DNA of 64,000 nucleotides from Acidimicrobiales bacterium (GTDB taxonomy: Bacteria; Actinomycetota; Acidimicrobiia; Acidimicrobiales; VFJN01), in the NCBI GenBank assembly GCA_035316325.1, contig DATHJB010000080.1:35793-99792 (forward strand), given 5' to 3'. The position numbers and the translations under genes are program-made. Shown here in pieces: positions 17,616 to 25,515 of the stretch (position 1 is the stretch's first letter; every line of letters begins with the position of its first letter). A model generated the notes under the pieces. It worked only from the letters and a program-made list of their open reading frames with translations, was not told where the DNA came from and made no database searches.

Positions 17616-19088
17616 ATGGAACAGCTGGATGCTGACGTAATCGTCGTAGGTGCCGGGCCGACGGGGCTGATGCTCGCCGGTGAGCTGCGGCTGGCCGGCG
17701 TGACGGCGATCGTCGTCGACCGGCTCACCGAGCCGATGCAGCAGTCGCGGGCGCTGGGGTTCTCGGCCCGCACGATCGAGGAGTTCGACCAGCGGGGCCT
17801 GCTGACCCGCTTCCCCGAGTTCGACACCATCCCCATCGGCCACTTCGGCGGCCTCCCCATCGACTACCGGATCGTCGAAGGCGGCTCGTACGGGGCACGG
17901 GGTGTGCCGCAGTCGCTCACCGAGGCGATCCTGGCCGGGTGGGCCGCCGGCCTGGGCGCCGAGGTCCGCCGGGGCCGGGAGGTCACCGGCATCGAGGTGG
18001 GCGACGACCACGTCGAGCTCGCCGTGGCGACGCCCGACGGTCCCCAGACGCTCCGGGCCGGCTGGCTGGTCGGCTGCGACGGTGGGCGCAGCGTCGTGCG
18101 CAAGCAGGCCGGCATCGACTTCCCCGGCACCGATCCCGTGATCGAGATGTGGCTGGCCGACGTGCGCGGCGTGCCGCTGCGGCCCCGCTTCGCCGGCGAG
18201 CGGGTGCCGGGCGGGATGGTGATGGTGCTGCCGATGGGCCCGGAGATCAGCCGGGTGGTGGTCTACGAGCGGGCCACCGGGCTGCGCGGCACCAGCGAGC
18301 CGCCCACCTTCCCCGAGGTGGCCGCGGCCTGGGAGCGCCTCACCGGCGAGGACATCCACGGGGCCACCCCGCTCTGGGTCAGCTTCTTCACCGACTCGAG
18401 CCGGCAGGCCGCCGAGTACCGCCGGGGACGGGTGTTCCTGGCCGGCGATGCCGCCCACGTCCACCTGCCGATCGGCGGCCAGGGCATGAGCGCCGGGGTG
18501 CAGGACGCCGTCAACCTGGCGTGGAAGCTCGCCGCCGAGATCCACGGGTACGCGCCGCCGGGCCTGCTCGACAGTTACCACACCGAACGTCACCCGGCAG
18601 GGGCCCGGGTGGTGGCCAACACCCTGGCCCAGCGGATCGTGTACCTGGGCAGCGACGAGATGGATCCCCTGCGGCTCGTCCTGGGGGAGCTCCTGGAGCA
18701 CGACGACGTCAAGCGCCACCTCGTGGGCATGGTGACCGGCCTCGACATCCGCTTCGACGTCGGCCCTGGCACGCATCCTCTGCTCGGACGCCGCCTGCCC
18801 GATGTCGGCCTGGTGGTCGACGGCGCCGAGAAGTCGTCGGTGTACGAGCTGCTGCACCTGGCCCGGGGCGTGCTGCTCGACCTGCGCGACGACGCCGACC
18901 TGCGCTTCGCCGCCGCGCCGTGGGCCGACCGGGTCGACACCGTCACCGCGGCCCTCACCGACGACGGCACCGTGCTCGACGGGGTCGACGCCGTGCTGGT
19001 GCGACCGGACGGCTACGTCGCCTGGATCGCCCCCGACGAGGAGGGCGCCGAGGTCACCGACGCCCTCGCCCACTGGTTCGGCCCTTAA
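17616..19088 (+). CDS. FAD-dependent aromatic monooxygenase C (paralog of B)
   Basis: A 490-residue class A flavin hydroxylase with GAGPTGLMLAGEL near 12, LVGCDGGRSVVRK near 155, and RVFLAGDAAHVHLPIGGQ near 280. It aligns along its whole length with enzyme B, including the leader GTCGAAAGAGG-CAAATGGA at the start codon. A PgaE/PgaM- or JadH-like two-step oxidation by B and C is a reasonable model but cannot be proved here. The stop codon TAA shares its last base with a 19-bp inverted repeat arm. Confidence 0.9.
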   Translation: MEQLDADVIVVGAGPTGLMLAGELRLAGVTAIVVDRLTEPMQQSRALGFSARTIEEFDQRGLLTRFPEFDTIPIGHFGGLPIDYRIVEGGSYGARGVPQSLTEAILAGWAAGLGAEVRRGREVTGIEVGDDHVELAVATPDGPQTLRAGWLVGCDGGRSVVRKQAGIDFPGTDPVIEMWLADVRGVPLRPRFAGERVPGGMVMVLPMGPEISRVVVYERATGLRGTSEPPTFPEVAAAWERLTGEDIHGATPLWVSFFTDSSRQAAEYRRGRVFLAGDAAHVHLPIGGQGMSAGVQDAVNLAWKLAAEIHGYAPPGLLDSYHTERHPAGARVVANTLAQRIVYLGSDEMDPLRLVLGELLEHDDVKRHLVGMVTGLDIRFDVGPGTHPLLGRRLPDVGLVVDGAEKSSVYELLHLARGVLLDLRDDADLRFAAAPWADRVDTVTAALTDDGTVLDGVDAVLVRPDGYVAWIAPDEEGAEVTDALAHWFGP

Positions 19089-19250
19089 GGGCGTGTCCTG
19101 TGGATCCGGTGTGCGGATCTCCGAGTCAGGGGCGTCGCTCGGCGTGCCGGGACGACGCAGGAACCCACCAGGGTTTCAATGTCGGCACGGTGCGGCGAGC
19201 GGCGTCATCTGGCCGGAGAGACGTGCGCCATGATCCGCAGGACACGCCCT
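19088..19250. repeat. 163-bp segment bounded by 19-bp inverted repeats
   Basis: Left arm AGGGCGTGTCCTGTGGATC (19088-19106) and right arm GATCCGCAGGACACGCCCT (19232-19250) are reverse complements at 18 of 19 positions. The 125 bp between them have no convincing gene. Size and structure resemble a transposase-less IS derivative (MITE-like), but no target-site duplication is visible. It fills most of the gap between monooxygenase C and the ABM gene. Confidence 0.5.
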
Positions 19251-19292
19251 CCATCACCGCGAATCCCCGACGGACAGCTGGAGGAGAACCAC

Positions 19293-20015
19293 ATGCCCAC
19301 CATCTCTGCCGAGGACGGCTACCTCACCGTCCTCAACCTGTTCCTGACCGACACCCCCGAGCGGCAGGGCCACCTGCTGGGGGCGATGCGCGACATCGTC
19401 GACACCGCGGCGTTCCCCGGCTGGATCTCCAGCACCGTGCACAGCGGCCAGCAGCGGCTCGGCACCGCCAACTTCATCCAGTGGCGCAGCCAGGAGGACC
19501 TCGAGGCCCGCTACTCCGAGGACGTCTTCAAGCACCGCACGATGCCGCTGTTCACCGAGATCACCACGTCGATCCGGCTGCTGCAGACCCGGTGCGCCGC
19601 CACCTACCGGCGTTCCGACCAGGGCGACGTCACCGAGATCTCGCCCACCCGTGACGACTACGCGGCCATCGAGATCTTCCAGGTGCCCGACGACGGACAC
19701 GAGGAGTTGGTCGCCACGCTGGTCGACGCCGAGGGCTGGCTGCCGGACACCCCGGGCTGGCGGACGCACACCGTGCTGCAGGGCATCGGGGCCCGGAACC
19801 TCGACGGCGCCTTCGTCGTGAGCTACTCGCAGTGGGACGACAAGGACTCCTACGACGCCTACCGGGCACTGCCCGAGGCCGACCAACCGGTGGCGATGCA
19901 GAAGGCCCGGTCCCGGATCGAGGCGCTGCCGACCAGCACGTTCTGGAACACCTACCGGGTCGTCCACACCCGTTCGGCCGGCCAGCAGTCGGTCAGCGCG
20001 GCGTCGCTGGCGTGA
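19293..20015 (+). CDS. Two-domain antibiotic-biosynthesis monooxygenase (ABM)
   Basis: A 240-residue protein with two ferredoxin-like ABM domains, about 8-95 and 120-225 (second contains AAIEIFQVPDDGHEELV and FVVSYSQWDD). Cofactor-free ABM enzymes such as ActVA-Orf6 oxidise hydroxyaromatics to quinones, which fits a polyketide cluster. I choose the ATG at 19293 because GGAGGAG lies just upstream and the ABM fold begins there. Convergent to the TetR gene at 20.06 kb. Confidence 0.8.
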   Translation: MPTISAEDGYLTVLNLFLTDTPERQGHLLGAMRDIVDTAAFPGWISSTVHSGQQRLGTANFIQWRSQEDLEARYSEDVFKHRTMPLFTEITTSIRLLQTRCAATYRRSDQGDVTEISPTRDDYAAIEIFQVPDDGHEELVATLVDAEGWLPDTPGWRTHTVLQGIGARNLDGAFVVSYSQWDDKDSYDAYRALPEADQPVAMQKARSRIEALPTSTFWNTYRVVHTRSAGQQSVSAASLA

Positions 20016-20057
20016 CCTGAGCGACGTCGGCCGCACCGCCACCGTCACCACCTTCGC

Positions 20058-20657
20058 CTAGCCGGGCGGTGGCGGTAGGCCCGAGGCGAGGTGGACGAAG
20101 ACCTCGTCGATGAGGACGGCGAGGCCCGACGGGTCGTCGTGGCCCTGCCAGATCGACATCGCGACGCGGGTGGCGGCCAGGGCGGCGCCGACGACCGTCG
20201 CCGGGTAGGTGTCGCGCTCCGGGTCGAGGCCGAGGCGCCGGCCGACCTCCTCCACCAGGTCCCGCTCGGTCTCCGCCAGGCGGGCGGCGTAGCGGCTGGC
20301 CAGGCCCGGGTGGTCCTGCACCAGCCGGCGGCGGATCGTCCAGCGGTCGGGGTCCTCCTGCAGGCGCTCCACCGACGCCTGCAGCGCCTGTCGCAGCGCC
20401 TCGAGGGGCGGCTCGTCGGCAGGCCGGGCGTGGAGGTACTCGGCGACGGGTGGCCGCAGCGCCGGCGACATGCCGATGATGGCGTCCTCCTTCGACGAGA
20501 AGTAGTTGAAGAAGGTGCGGGGCGACACACCGGCGGCCTCGGCGATCGCCTCGACCGACACCTTGTCGACGCCGTGGCGGCCGGCCAGCCGGAGGGCGGC
20601 GTCCTGCAGCGCCGCCCGGGTCTCCGCCTTCTTCCGCTCCCGGAGTCCGTTGCTCAT
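20058..20657 (-). CDS. TetR-family regulator of the adjacent exporter
   Basis: A 199-residue TetR protein: helix-turn-helix about 12-58 (ALRLAGRHGVDKVSVEAIAE, then GVSPRTFFNYFSSKEDAI), ligand domain after that. The FFNYF recognition helix is typical of AcrR-like regulators of efflux. Its ATG at 20657 overlaps the exporter stop (ATGA), so regulator and pump are made from one mRNA and probably form a feedback loop. A palindrome at 22236-22250 in the shared promoter is a candidate operator. Confidence 0.9.
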   Translation of the reverse strand: MSNGLRERKKAETRAALQDAALRLAGRHGVDKVSVEAIAEAAGVSPRTFFNYFSSKEDAIIGMSPALRPPVAEYLHARPADEPPLEALRQALQASVERLQEDPDRWTIRRRLVQDHPGLASRYAARLAETERDLVEEVGRRLGLDPERDTYPATVVGAALAATRVAMSIWQGHDDPSGLAVLIDEVFVHLASGLPPPPG

Positions 20658-22228
20658 TCGTGGACAAGGCTGCCATGCCGGGCATCGCCGGAGGCGGTTC
20701 GCAACGGCGTCTCCCGCAGGAGCCACGACAGCGCGAAGCCGGCGACGATGACGGGGACGGAGAGCAGGAACACGCCGGGGATGGCGTCGGCGAAGGCGGA
20801 GGCGAGCTGCGCCTGCTCGGCCGCCGGCAGCTCCCGCATCTGCTCGGGCGTCAGGCCCAGCGCCGAGGCATCGCCCAGGAGGTTGGTCAGCCGGGCGCTG
20901 ACCATCGACCCGAACACCGCGACGCCCACGGAGCCCCCGACGGAACGGAAGAAGTTGACGGTCGACGTGGCGACGCCGAGGTCCTCCAGCGGCGCCTCGT
21001 TCTGGCTGGAGACGATCAGGACCTGCATCACCAGACCGATCCCGATGCCGACCACCACCATGTAGCTGGCCGACTGCAGGCGGGAGCTGTCGACGCCGAG
21101 CGTGGACAGCAGGAACATGCCGAGGCTGGCGACCGCCATGCCGGCGATGGGGAAGGCGCGGTAGCGGCCGGTGCGGCTGACCACCTGCCCGACCACCATC
21201 GAGGCGCTGATCAGCCCGATCATCAGCGGCACGAGCAGCAGGCCCGAGTTGCTGGCGGACGCCCCGTTGGCGACCTGCAGGAACGTGGGCAGGTAGGTCG
21301 TGGCGCCGAACATGGGGATGCCGACCACGAAGCTGAGCGCACAGGCGACGCTGACCGTGCGCAGGCGGAACAGGCGCAGCGGCAGCGCCGGCTCGGCGAC
21401 CCGGCGCTCGACGAAGATCAGCGCCGCGACCAGCACGATCACGCCGGCGCCCAGCCCCAGGATCGTGGGAGAGAGCCACCCGTAGTCGTTGCCGCCCCAC
21501 GTCGTGAGCAGCACGAGGGCGGTGATCGCCGCCGACAGGAGGGCGGTGCCGGCCCAGTCGATCGTGACGTTCCGGCGACGGCTGTTGGCGGGCAGGGTGG
21601 CGCTCGTGACCAGCAGGGCGACGATGCCGACCGGCACGTTCACGTAGAACACCCAGCGCCACGACAGGTGGTCGGTGAAGAAGCCGCCGAGCAGGGGGCC
21701 GATGACGGTGGCCATGCCGAAGACGGCGCCGAAGTAGCCCTGGTAGCGGCCGCGCTCCCGGGGGCTGACGACGTCCGCGATGATCGCCTGCGCCAGCACG
21801 ATGAGCCCGCCGGCGCCCATGCCCTGCACGGCGCGGAAGACGATCAGCTGCCCGATCGTCCCGGCCACCCCGCAGAGGACGCTGCCGACGAGGAAGACTG
21901 TGATGGCGATCTGGAACAGGGTCTTGCGCCCGAAGAGGTCGCCGAACTTGCCGTACAGCGGGGTGACGACGGTCTGCGCCAGCAGGTAGGAGGTGACGAC
22001 CCAGGACAGCCGGTCGAGTCCCCCGAGGTCGCCGACGATGGTGGGCAGCGCGGTGGCGACGATGGTGGCGTCGAGCGCGGCGAGCATCATCCCGAGCATC
22101 AGCCCGGAGAACACCAGCAGCACCCGCCGGTGCTCGAGCTGGCGCTCCTGTGCCCCGTCCGCTCCCTCCGCTGCGAGTACCTCGCCGTCGGTCGACTCCA
22201 GGGTCACGCTGCTCTCGGTCGCCGTCAT
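20654..22228 (-). CDS. MFS exporter, DHA2/EmrB family
   Basis: A 524-residue 14-TM transporter with ALDATIVATALPTIV in TM1, YGKFGDLFGRKTLF in the TM2-3 loop and a DHLSWRWVFYVNVPVG segment typical of EmrB-type pumps. It probably exports the polyketide or a related toxic compound. I favour ATG 22228, which lies 8 nt after a TATGCA box and would give a leaderless mRNA; a GTG at 22246 is the alternative and has no ribosome site. It is a second exporter in the cluster, not a close copy of the one at 15.6 kb. Confidence 0.88.
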   Translation of the reverse strand: MTATESSVTLESTDGEVLAAEGADGAQERQLEHRRVLLVFSGLMLGMMLAALDATIVATALPTIVGDLGGLDRLSWVVTSYLLAQTVVTPLYGKFGDLFGRKTLFQIAITVFLVGSVLCGVAGTIGQLIVFRAVQGMGAGGLIVLAQAIIADVVSPRERGRYQGYFGAVFGMATVIGPLLGGFFTDHLSWRWVFYVNVPVGIVALLVTSATLPANSRRRNVTIDWAGTALLSAAITALVLLTTWGGNDYGWLSPTILGLGAGVIVLVAALIFVERRVAEPALPLRLFRLRTVSVACALSFVVGIPMFGATTYLPTFLQVANGASASNSGLLLVPLMIGLISASMVVGQVVSRTGRYRAFPIAGMAVASLGMFLLSTLGVDSSRLQSASYMVVVGIGIGLVMQVLIVSSQNEAPLEDLGVATSTVNFFRSVGGSVGVAVFGSMVSARLTNLLGDASALGLTPEQMRELPAAEQAQLASAFADAIPGVFLLSVPVIVAGFALSWLLRETPLRTASGDARHGSLVHE

Positions 22229-22235
22229 CGCTTTA

Positions 22236-22250
22236 TTGCATATCACGCAA
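22236..22250 (-). promoter_or_regulatory. Operator candidate at the second exporter promoter
   Basis: TTGC-N7-GCAA palindrome (plus strand TTGCATATCACGCAA) overlapping the presumed -10 box of the exporter-TetR operon. Its location is ideal for repression by the co-encoded TetR. Only the outer four bases of each arm are strictly symmetric. Confidence 0.45.
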
Positions 22251-22323
22251 CTTTGCAGTCCATGTAACTATTCGTTGAATCGTTGGTGAAGTCGGGGCCG
22301 ACGGGTCGTGGCAGGGTGCGGGG

Positions 22324-24039
22324 GTGATCGACGAGCTGCGGCGGGCCGGGGTGGGACGAGGCGGCCTCGTCGCGGTGACGTTCGCTCCGGGGATCGGGAT
22401 GGGGCTCGCGACGACGTCGGCGACGGCGACCGTGCGGCTCTCCACCGGCGACGACCCGGTGGCCGGCCTGCGGCGGGTCGAGGAGGAGCTGCGGCCGCGA
22501 TGGGTGACGTGGTCGGGCGAGACGGCGCTGGCGCTGGTGCGGTCGGGCCTGCGGGTGGCGACGTGCTGGGACCTGGCCGCCGTCCACCGGCTGCTGTTCG
22601 GCGGGTGGCGGGCCGAGCCGGGCCGGGTGTGGGCGCGGCTGCACGACCTGCCGACCGACGACCTCCCGACCGGCGGGCCCGTCGACCTCTTCACCCCGCC
22701 CGACGGCGGCGACGCCGTGCGGCCGGACGGGCACCTCAGCGGCGAGTGGGTGGGCGGCGGCTGGGCCGAGTCGCTCGACCACCTCGCACACTGGGCCGAG
22801 CTGGCCCTCACCGCCGCCACGCTCCAGCAGGCGCGGCTCGACGAACGACCACGGGCCGCCGCCACCGCCCGGGCCGAGTCGACCGCCGAGCTGCTGTGCG
22901 CCGAGATGACGATCGACGGGCTGCCCGTGGACCGGTCGGTCGCCGAGGCCATGCTCGCCGACATCGTCGGACCGCGGCCTCGCACCGACGCCGAGGTGGC
23001 GCAGGGGCGGGCGGAGCGCGACGCCCGGGTCCTGGAGCACGCCCCCGCCGATGCCGGGCGCTTCGACCTGCGCAGCCCCGGCCAGGTGAAGTCGCTGCTG
23101 CGACGGGTCGGGATCGAGGTCGTCGACACCCGGGCCTGGCGTCTGGAGGCCGTCCGGGACGAGCACCCGCTGGTCGACGCCCTGCTGGCGTGGCGCAAGG
23201 CCGAGCGGGTCGCCACCACGTACGGCTACACCTGGCTCGACGAGCACCTCGGCGCCGACAGCCGGCTGCGGGGCGCCTGGTCGGGGGCCGACGGGGCGGC
23301 CGGGCGGATGACCGCGTCGGCCGGGCTCCACAACCTGCCCGCCGACATGCGGGGCGCGGTGGTGGCCGAGCCGGGCCACGTGTTCGTGCGGGCCGACCTC
23401 GGGCAGATCGAGCCGCGGGTGCTGGCCGCGGTGTCGGGCGACCGGGCGCTGGCCCGGGCGACGTCGGCCGACGACATGTACGCGCCGATGGCCGAGCACC
23501 TCGGCGTCGACCGGGCGACTGCCAAGGTGGCGATGCTCGGCGCCATGTACGGGCAGACGACCGGTCACGGCGCCCAAGTGCTGCGGCGGCTCACGTCGGC
23601 CTACCCGGTGGCGATGGGGTACCTGGCCGACGGCGACCGCTCCGGCCAGATGGGCCGCGACCTCCGCACCTACGGCGGGCGGCTGGTGGGGATGGGCGGG
23701 GGTGCGGGGGCCGACGGGGCGAGCGAGCAGGAGGCCCGCAGCCGCGCGGCGGCCCGGGGGCGCTACGGGCGCAACGCCCTGGTCCAGGGAGCGGCGGCCG
23801 AGCTGTTCAAGGTGTGGGCGGTCACGGTGCGGGCCCGTGGCGCCGACCTGGGAGCGCAGATCGTGCTCTGCCTGCACGACGAGCTGCTCCTCCACGTCCC
23901 GGTCGCCGACGGCGACGCGGCCGCCCGACTGCTCGACGACTGCCTCCGGGAGGCCGCGGGTCGTTGGGCCCCCGACGACACCGTCCGCTTCGTCGCCGAC
24001 GTCAGCGTGATCAGCCGCTGGTCCGACGCCAAGGACTAA
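22324..24039 (+). CDS. Family A DNA polymerase with degenerate N-terminal exonuclease region
   Basis: A 571-residue PolI-like protein. The C-terminal polymerase palm shows motif A VRADLGQIEPRVLA near 357 (DLGQIEPR instead of DYSQIELR), motif B RATAKVAMLGAMYGQTTG near 400, and motif C CLHDELLLHV near 517. The first 200 residues resemble the compact 3'-5' exonuclease region of actinobacterial bifunctional exonuclease/polymerases, but acidic exonuclease residues are not obvious. It is much shorter than housekeeping PolA (about 900) and lacks a 5'-nuclease, so a repair or translesion role is likely. GTG start; its stop overlaps the convergent methyltransferase by 4 bp. Confidence 0.85.
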   Translation: MIDELRRAGVGRGGLVAVTFAPGIGMGLATTSATATVRLSTGDDPVAGLRRVEEELRPRWVTWSGETALALVRSGLRVATCWDLAAVHRLLFGGWRAEPGRVWARLHDLPTDDLPTGGPVDLFTPPDGGDAVRPDGHLSGEWVGGGWAESLDHLAHWAELALTAATLQQARLDERPRAAATARAESTAELLCAEMTIDGLPVDRSVAEAMLADIVGPRPRTDAEVAQGRAERDARVLEHAPADAGRFDLRSPGQVKSLLRRVGIEVVDTRAWRLEAVRDEHPLVDALLAWRKAERVATTYGYTWLDEHLGADSRLRGAWSGADGAAGRMTASAGLHNLPADMRGAVVAEPGHVFVRADLGQIEPRVLAAVSGDRALARATSADDMYAPMAEHLGVDRATAKVAMLGAMYGQTTGHGAQVLRRLTSAYPVAMGYLADGDRSGQMGRDLRTYGGRLVGMGGGAGADGASEQEARSRAAARGRYGRNALVQGAAAELFKVWAVTVRARGADLGAQIVLCLHDELLLHVPVADGDAAARLLDDCLREAAGRWAPDDTVRFVADVSVISRWSDAKD

Positions 24040-24803
24040 TCCCGGCGCGCCGTCCAGAGCTGGGTGACGTAGGGGTAGTCGAAGGTGCCGCCGTGGCGGT
24101 CGACCACCTGGGCGACCCCGGCGAGGACCCGGTCGAGCTGGTCGGGGGCCATCAGCTTGTGGTTCGAGTGGGTGCGCAGGAGCGCCAGCAGCTCGTCGCG
24201 GGCGTACCGGAGGGTCCAGGCGAACACCCGGTGCTCGGCGTCGGCGAACGTCGCGCCCTCGGGAGCCCGGGCGAAGGGAGTTCCCTGCTCGCGGCCGATG
24301 GTCGGGCAGAACGGCTCCCCCGGGGCGATCTCGTCGTAGACGGCGTCGATCTCCCGGCGGACCGGCCGGTCGTCCCCGTCGGCGAGGTTCCAGAACACGG
24401 CGATGCGCCCTCCCGGCCGCAGCAGCCGATGGGCCCGCCACAGCCCCACCTCGGGTTGCACCCAGTGCCACGCCTGGGCGGCGGTGATCAGGTCGGCCGG
24501 GGCGTCGCCGTCGGCGGGCCGCCACCACTCGAAGTCGGAGACGTCGACCCGCCAGCCCGGATAGGGCGCCAGGTGCCGCGCGGCGAGCGCCGCCATGGCC
24601 GGGTCGGCCTCGACGCCCACACCCGTCATCCCGCGCTCGGCCAGCAGCCGGGTGGCCTTGGCGGTGCCGGTGCCCACGTCGATCACCCGCGCGGACGCCC
24701 CCACGGACCCCACCAGGTCGTCGACCAACGCCGCCGGGTACGACGGCCGGGCGTCGTCGTAGCCCACCGCGTCCTCCCCGAACACCAGCCGCCGTTCCCT
24801 CAT
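24036..24803 (-). CDS. Class I SAM-dependent methyltransferase
   Basis: A 255-residue methyltransferase of the Methyltransf_11/UbiE-like type. The SAM-binding motif I reads VIDVGTGTAKATRLLAERG near 42, followed by GVEADPAM, ITAAQAWHWV and LLRPGGRIAVFWN. The substrate is unknown. The ATG at 24803 lies 7 nt after TAGGGT on the minus strand, which indicates a leaderless mRNA. It diverges from PadR across only 24 bp. Confidence 0.87.
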   Translation of the reverse strand: MRERRLVFGEDAVGYDDARPSYPAALVDDLVGSVGASARVIDVGTGTAKATRLLAERGMTGVGVEADPAMAALAARHLAPYPGWRVDVSDFEWWRPADGDAPADLITAAQAWHWVQPEVGLWRAHRLLRPGGRIAVFWNLADGDDRPVRREIDAVYDEIAPGEPFCPTIGREQGTPFARAPEGATFADAEHRVFAWTLRYARDELLALLRTHSNHKLMAPDQLDRVLAGVAQVVDRHGGTFDYPYVTQLWTARRD

Positions 24804-24810
24804 GCCCGCC

Positions 24811-24820
24811 ACCCTAGGTT
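24811..24820. promoter_or_regulatory. Overlapping divergent -10 boxes
   Basis: ACCCTAGGTT carries TAGGTT (plus, 24815-24820, 7 nt before the PadR ATG) and TAGGGT (minus, 24816-24811, 7 nt before the methyltransferase ATG). The two -10 boxes share the TA step, so both genes appear leaderless and polymerase can serve only one at a time. Confidence 0.6.
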
Positions 24821-24827
24821 GGTGGTC

Positions 24828-25427
24828 ATGAGCATCCGGCAGGCGCTGCTGGCGTTGTTGAGCGAGGGGCCGAAGTACGGGTTCCAGCTCCGCCAGGAGT
24901 TCGAGGCGAGGACCGGGGAGGCGTGGCCGCTGAACGTCGGGCAGGTCTACACGACGCTGCGGCGGTTGGAGCGCGACGGGCTCGTCGAGTCCGACGACGC
25001 TGCCGACGCCGAGGCGGAGGGCCCCCAGAAGCGCTTCCGGGTGACCGGCGACGGCGAGGCCGAGCTGACCAGCTGGCTGCGCACCCCGCCCGACATGAGC
25101 GCTCCCCCGCGTGACGAGCTGACCATCAAGGTGCTGGTGGCGCTCCACATGCCCGGGGTCGACGTCGCCGGCCTGGTGCAGACGCATCGGCGCTACCTCG
25201 TCTGGCTGATGCAGCGTCACACCCGGGCGAAGGAGGGCGCCGGCGACGACGACCTGGGCCGCGCCCTGGCGGTCGACGCCGAGCTGTTCCGGCTCGACGC
25301 CGTGATCCGCTGGCTCGACACCGTCGACAGCCACCTCGAGCGCGCCGACGTGGTGCTCCCCCTGCGACCCACCGCCGAGCCGCCCCGACCCCGCAGGGCC
25401 CGGAAGGCGGGAGCCACCACCCCTTGA
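24828..25427 (+). CDS. PadR-family transcriptional regulator
   Basis: A 199-residue PadR regulator: winged helix in residues 1-85 (SIRQALLALLSEGPKYGFQL, then VYTTLRRLERDGLV), then a dimerising helical domain and a basic C-terminal tail (PRPRRARKA). PadR proteins repress stress or efflux genes in response to small ligands. The divergent methyltransferase is the obvious target because the promoters overlap. The ATG is 7 nt after a TAGGTT box. Confidence 0.9.
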   Translation: MSIRQALLALLSEGPKYGFQLRQEFEARTGEAWPLNVGQVYTTLRRLERDGLVESDDAADAEAEGPQKRFRVTGDGEAELTSWLRTPPDMSAPPRDELTIKVLVALHMPGVDVAGLVQTHRRYLVWLMQRHTRAKEGAGDDDLGRALAVDAELFRLDAVIRWLDTVDSHLERADVVLPLRPTAEPPRPRRARKAGATTP

Positions 25428-25515
25428 TGGACGCGGCCGACGTCGCCGACCGGCACGACGTCGAGTTGCTGCGGCGAAGGTTCGGGGCGGCGGGGGCCGG
25501 ATAGCGTCCCTGGGG

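Noticed and set aside
22308..24600. Plus-strand frame through the polymerase region leading into PadR
   Set aside because: Arg/Gly/Pro-rich shadow of the DNA polymerase. PadR itself starts at its own ATG 24828 behind a -10 box.
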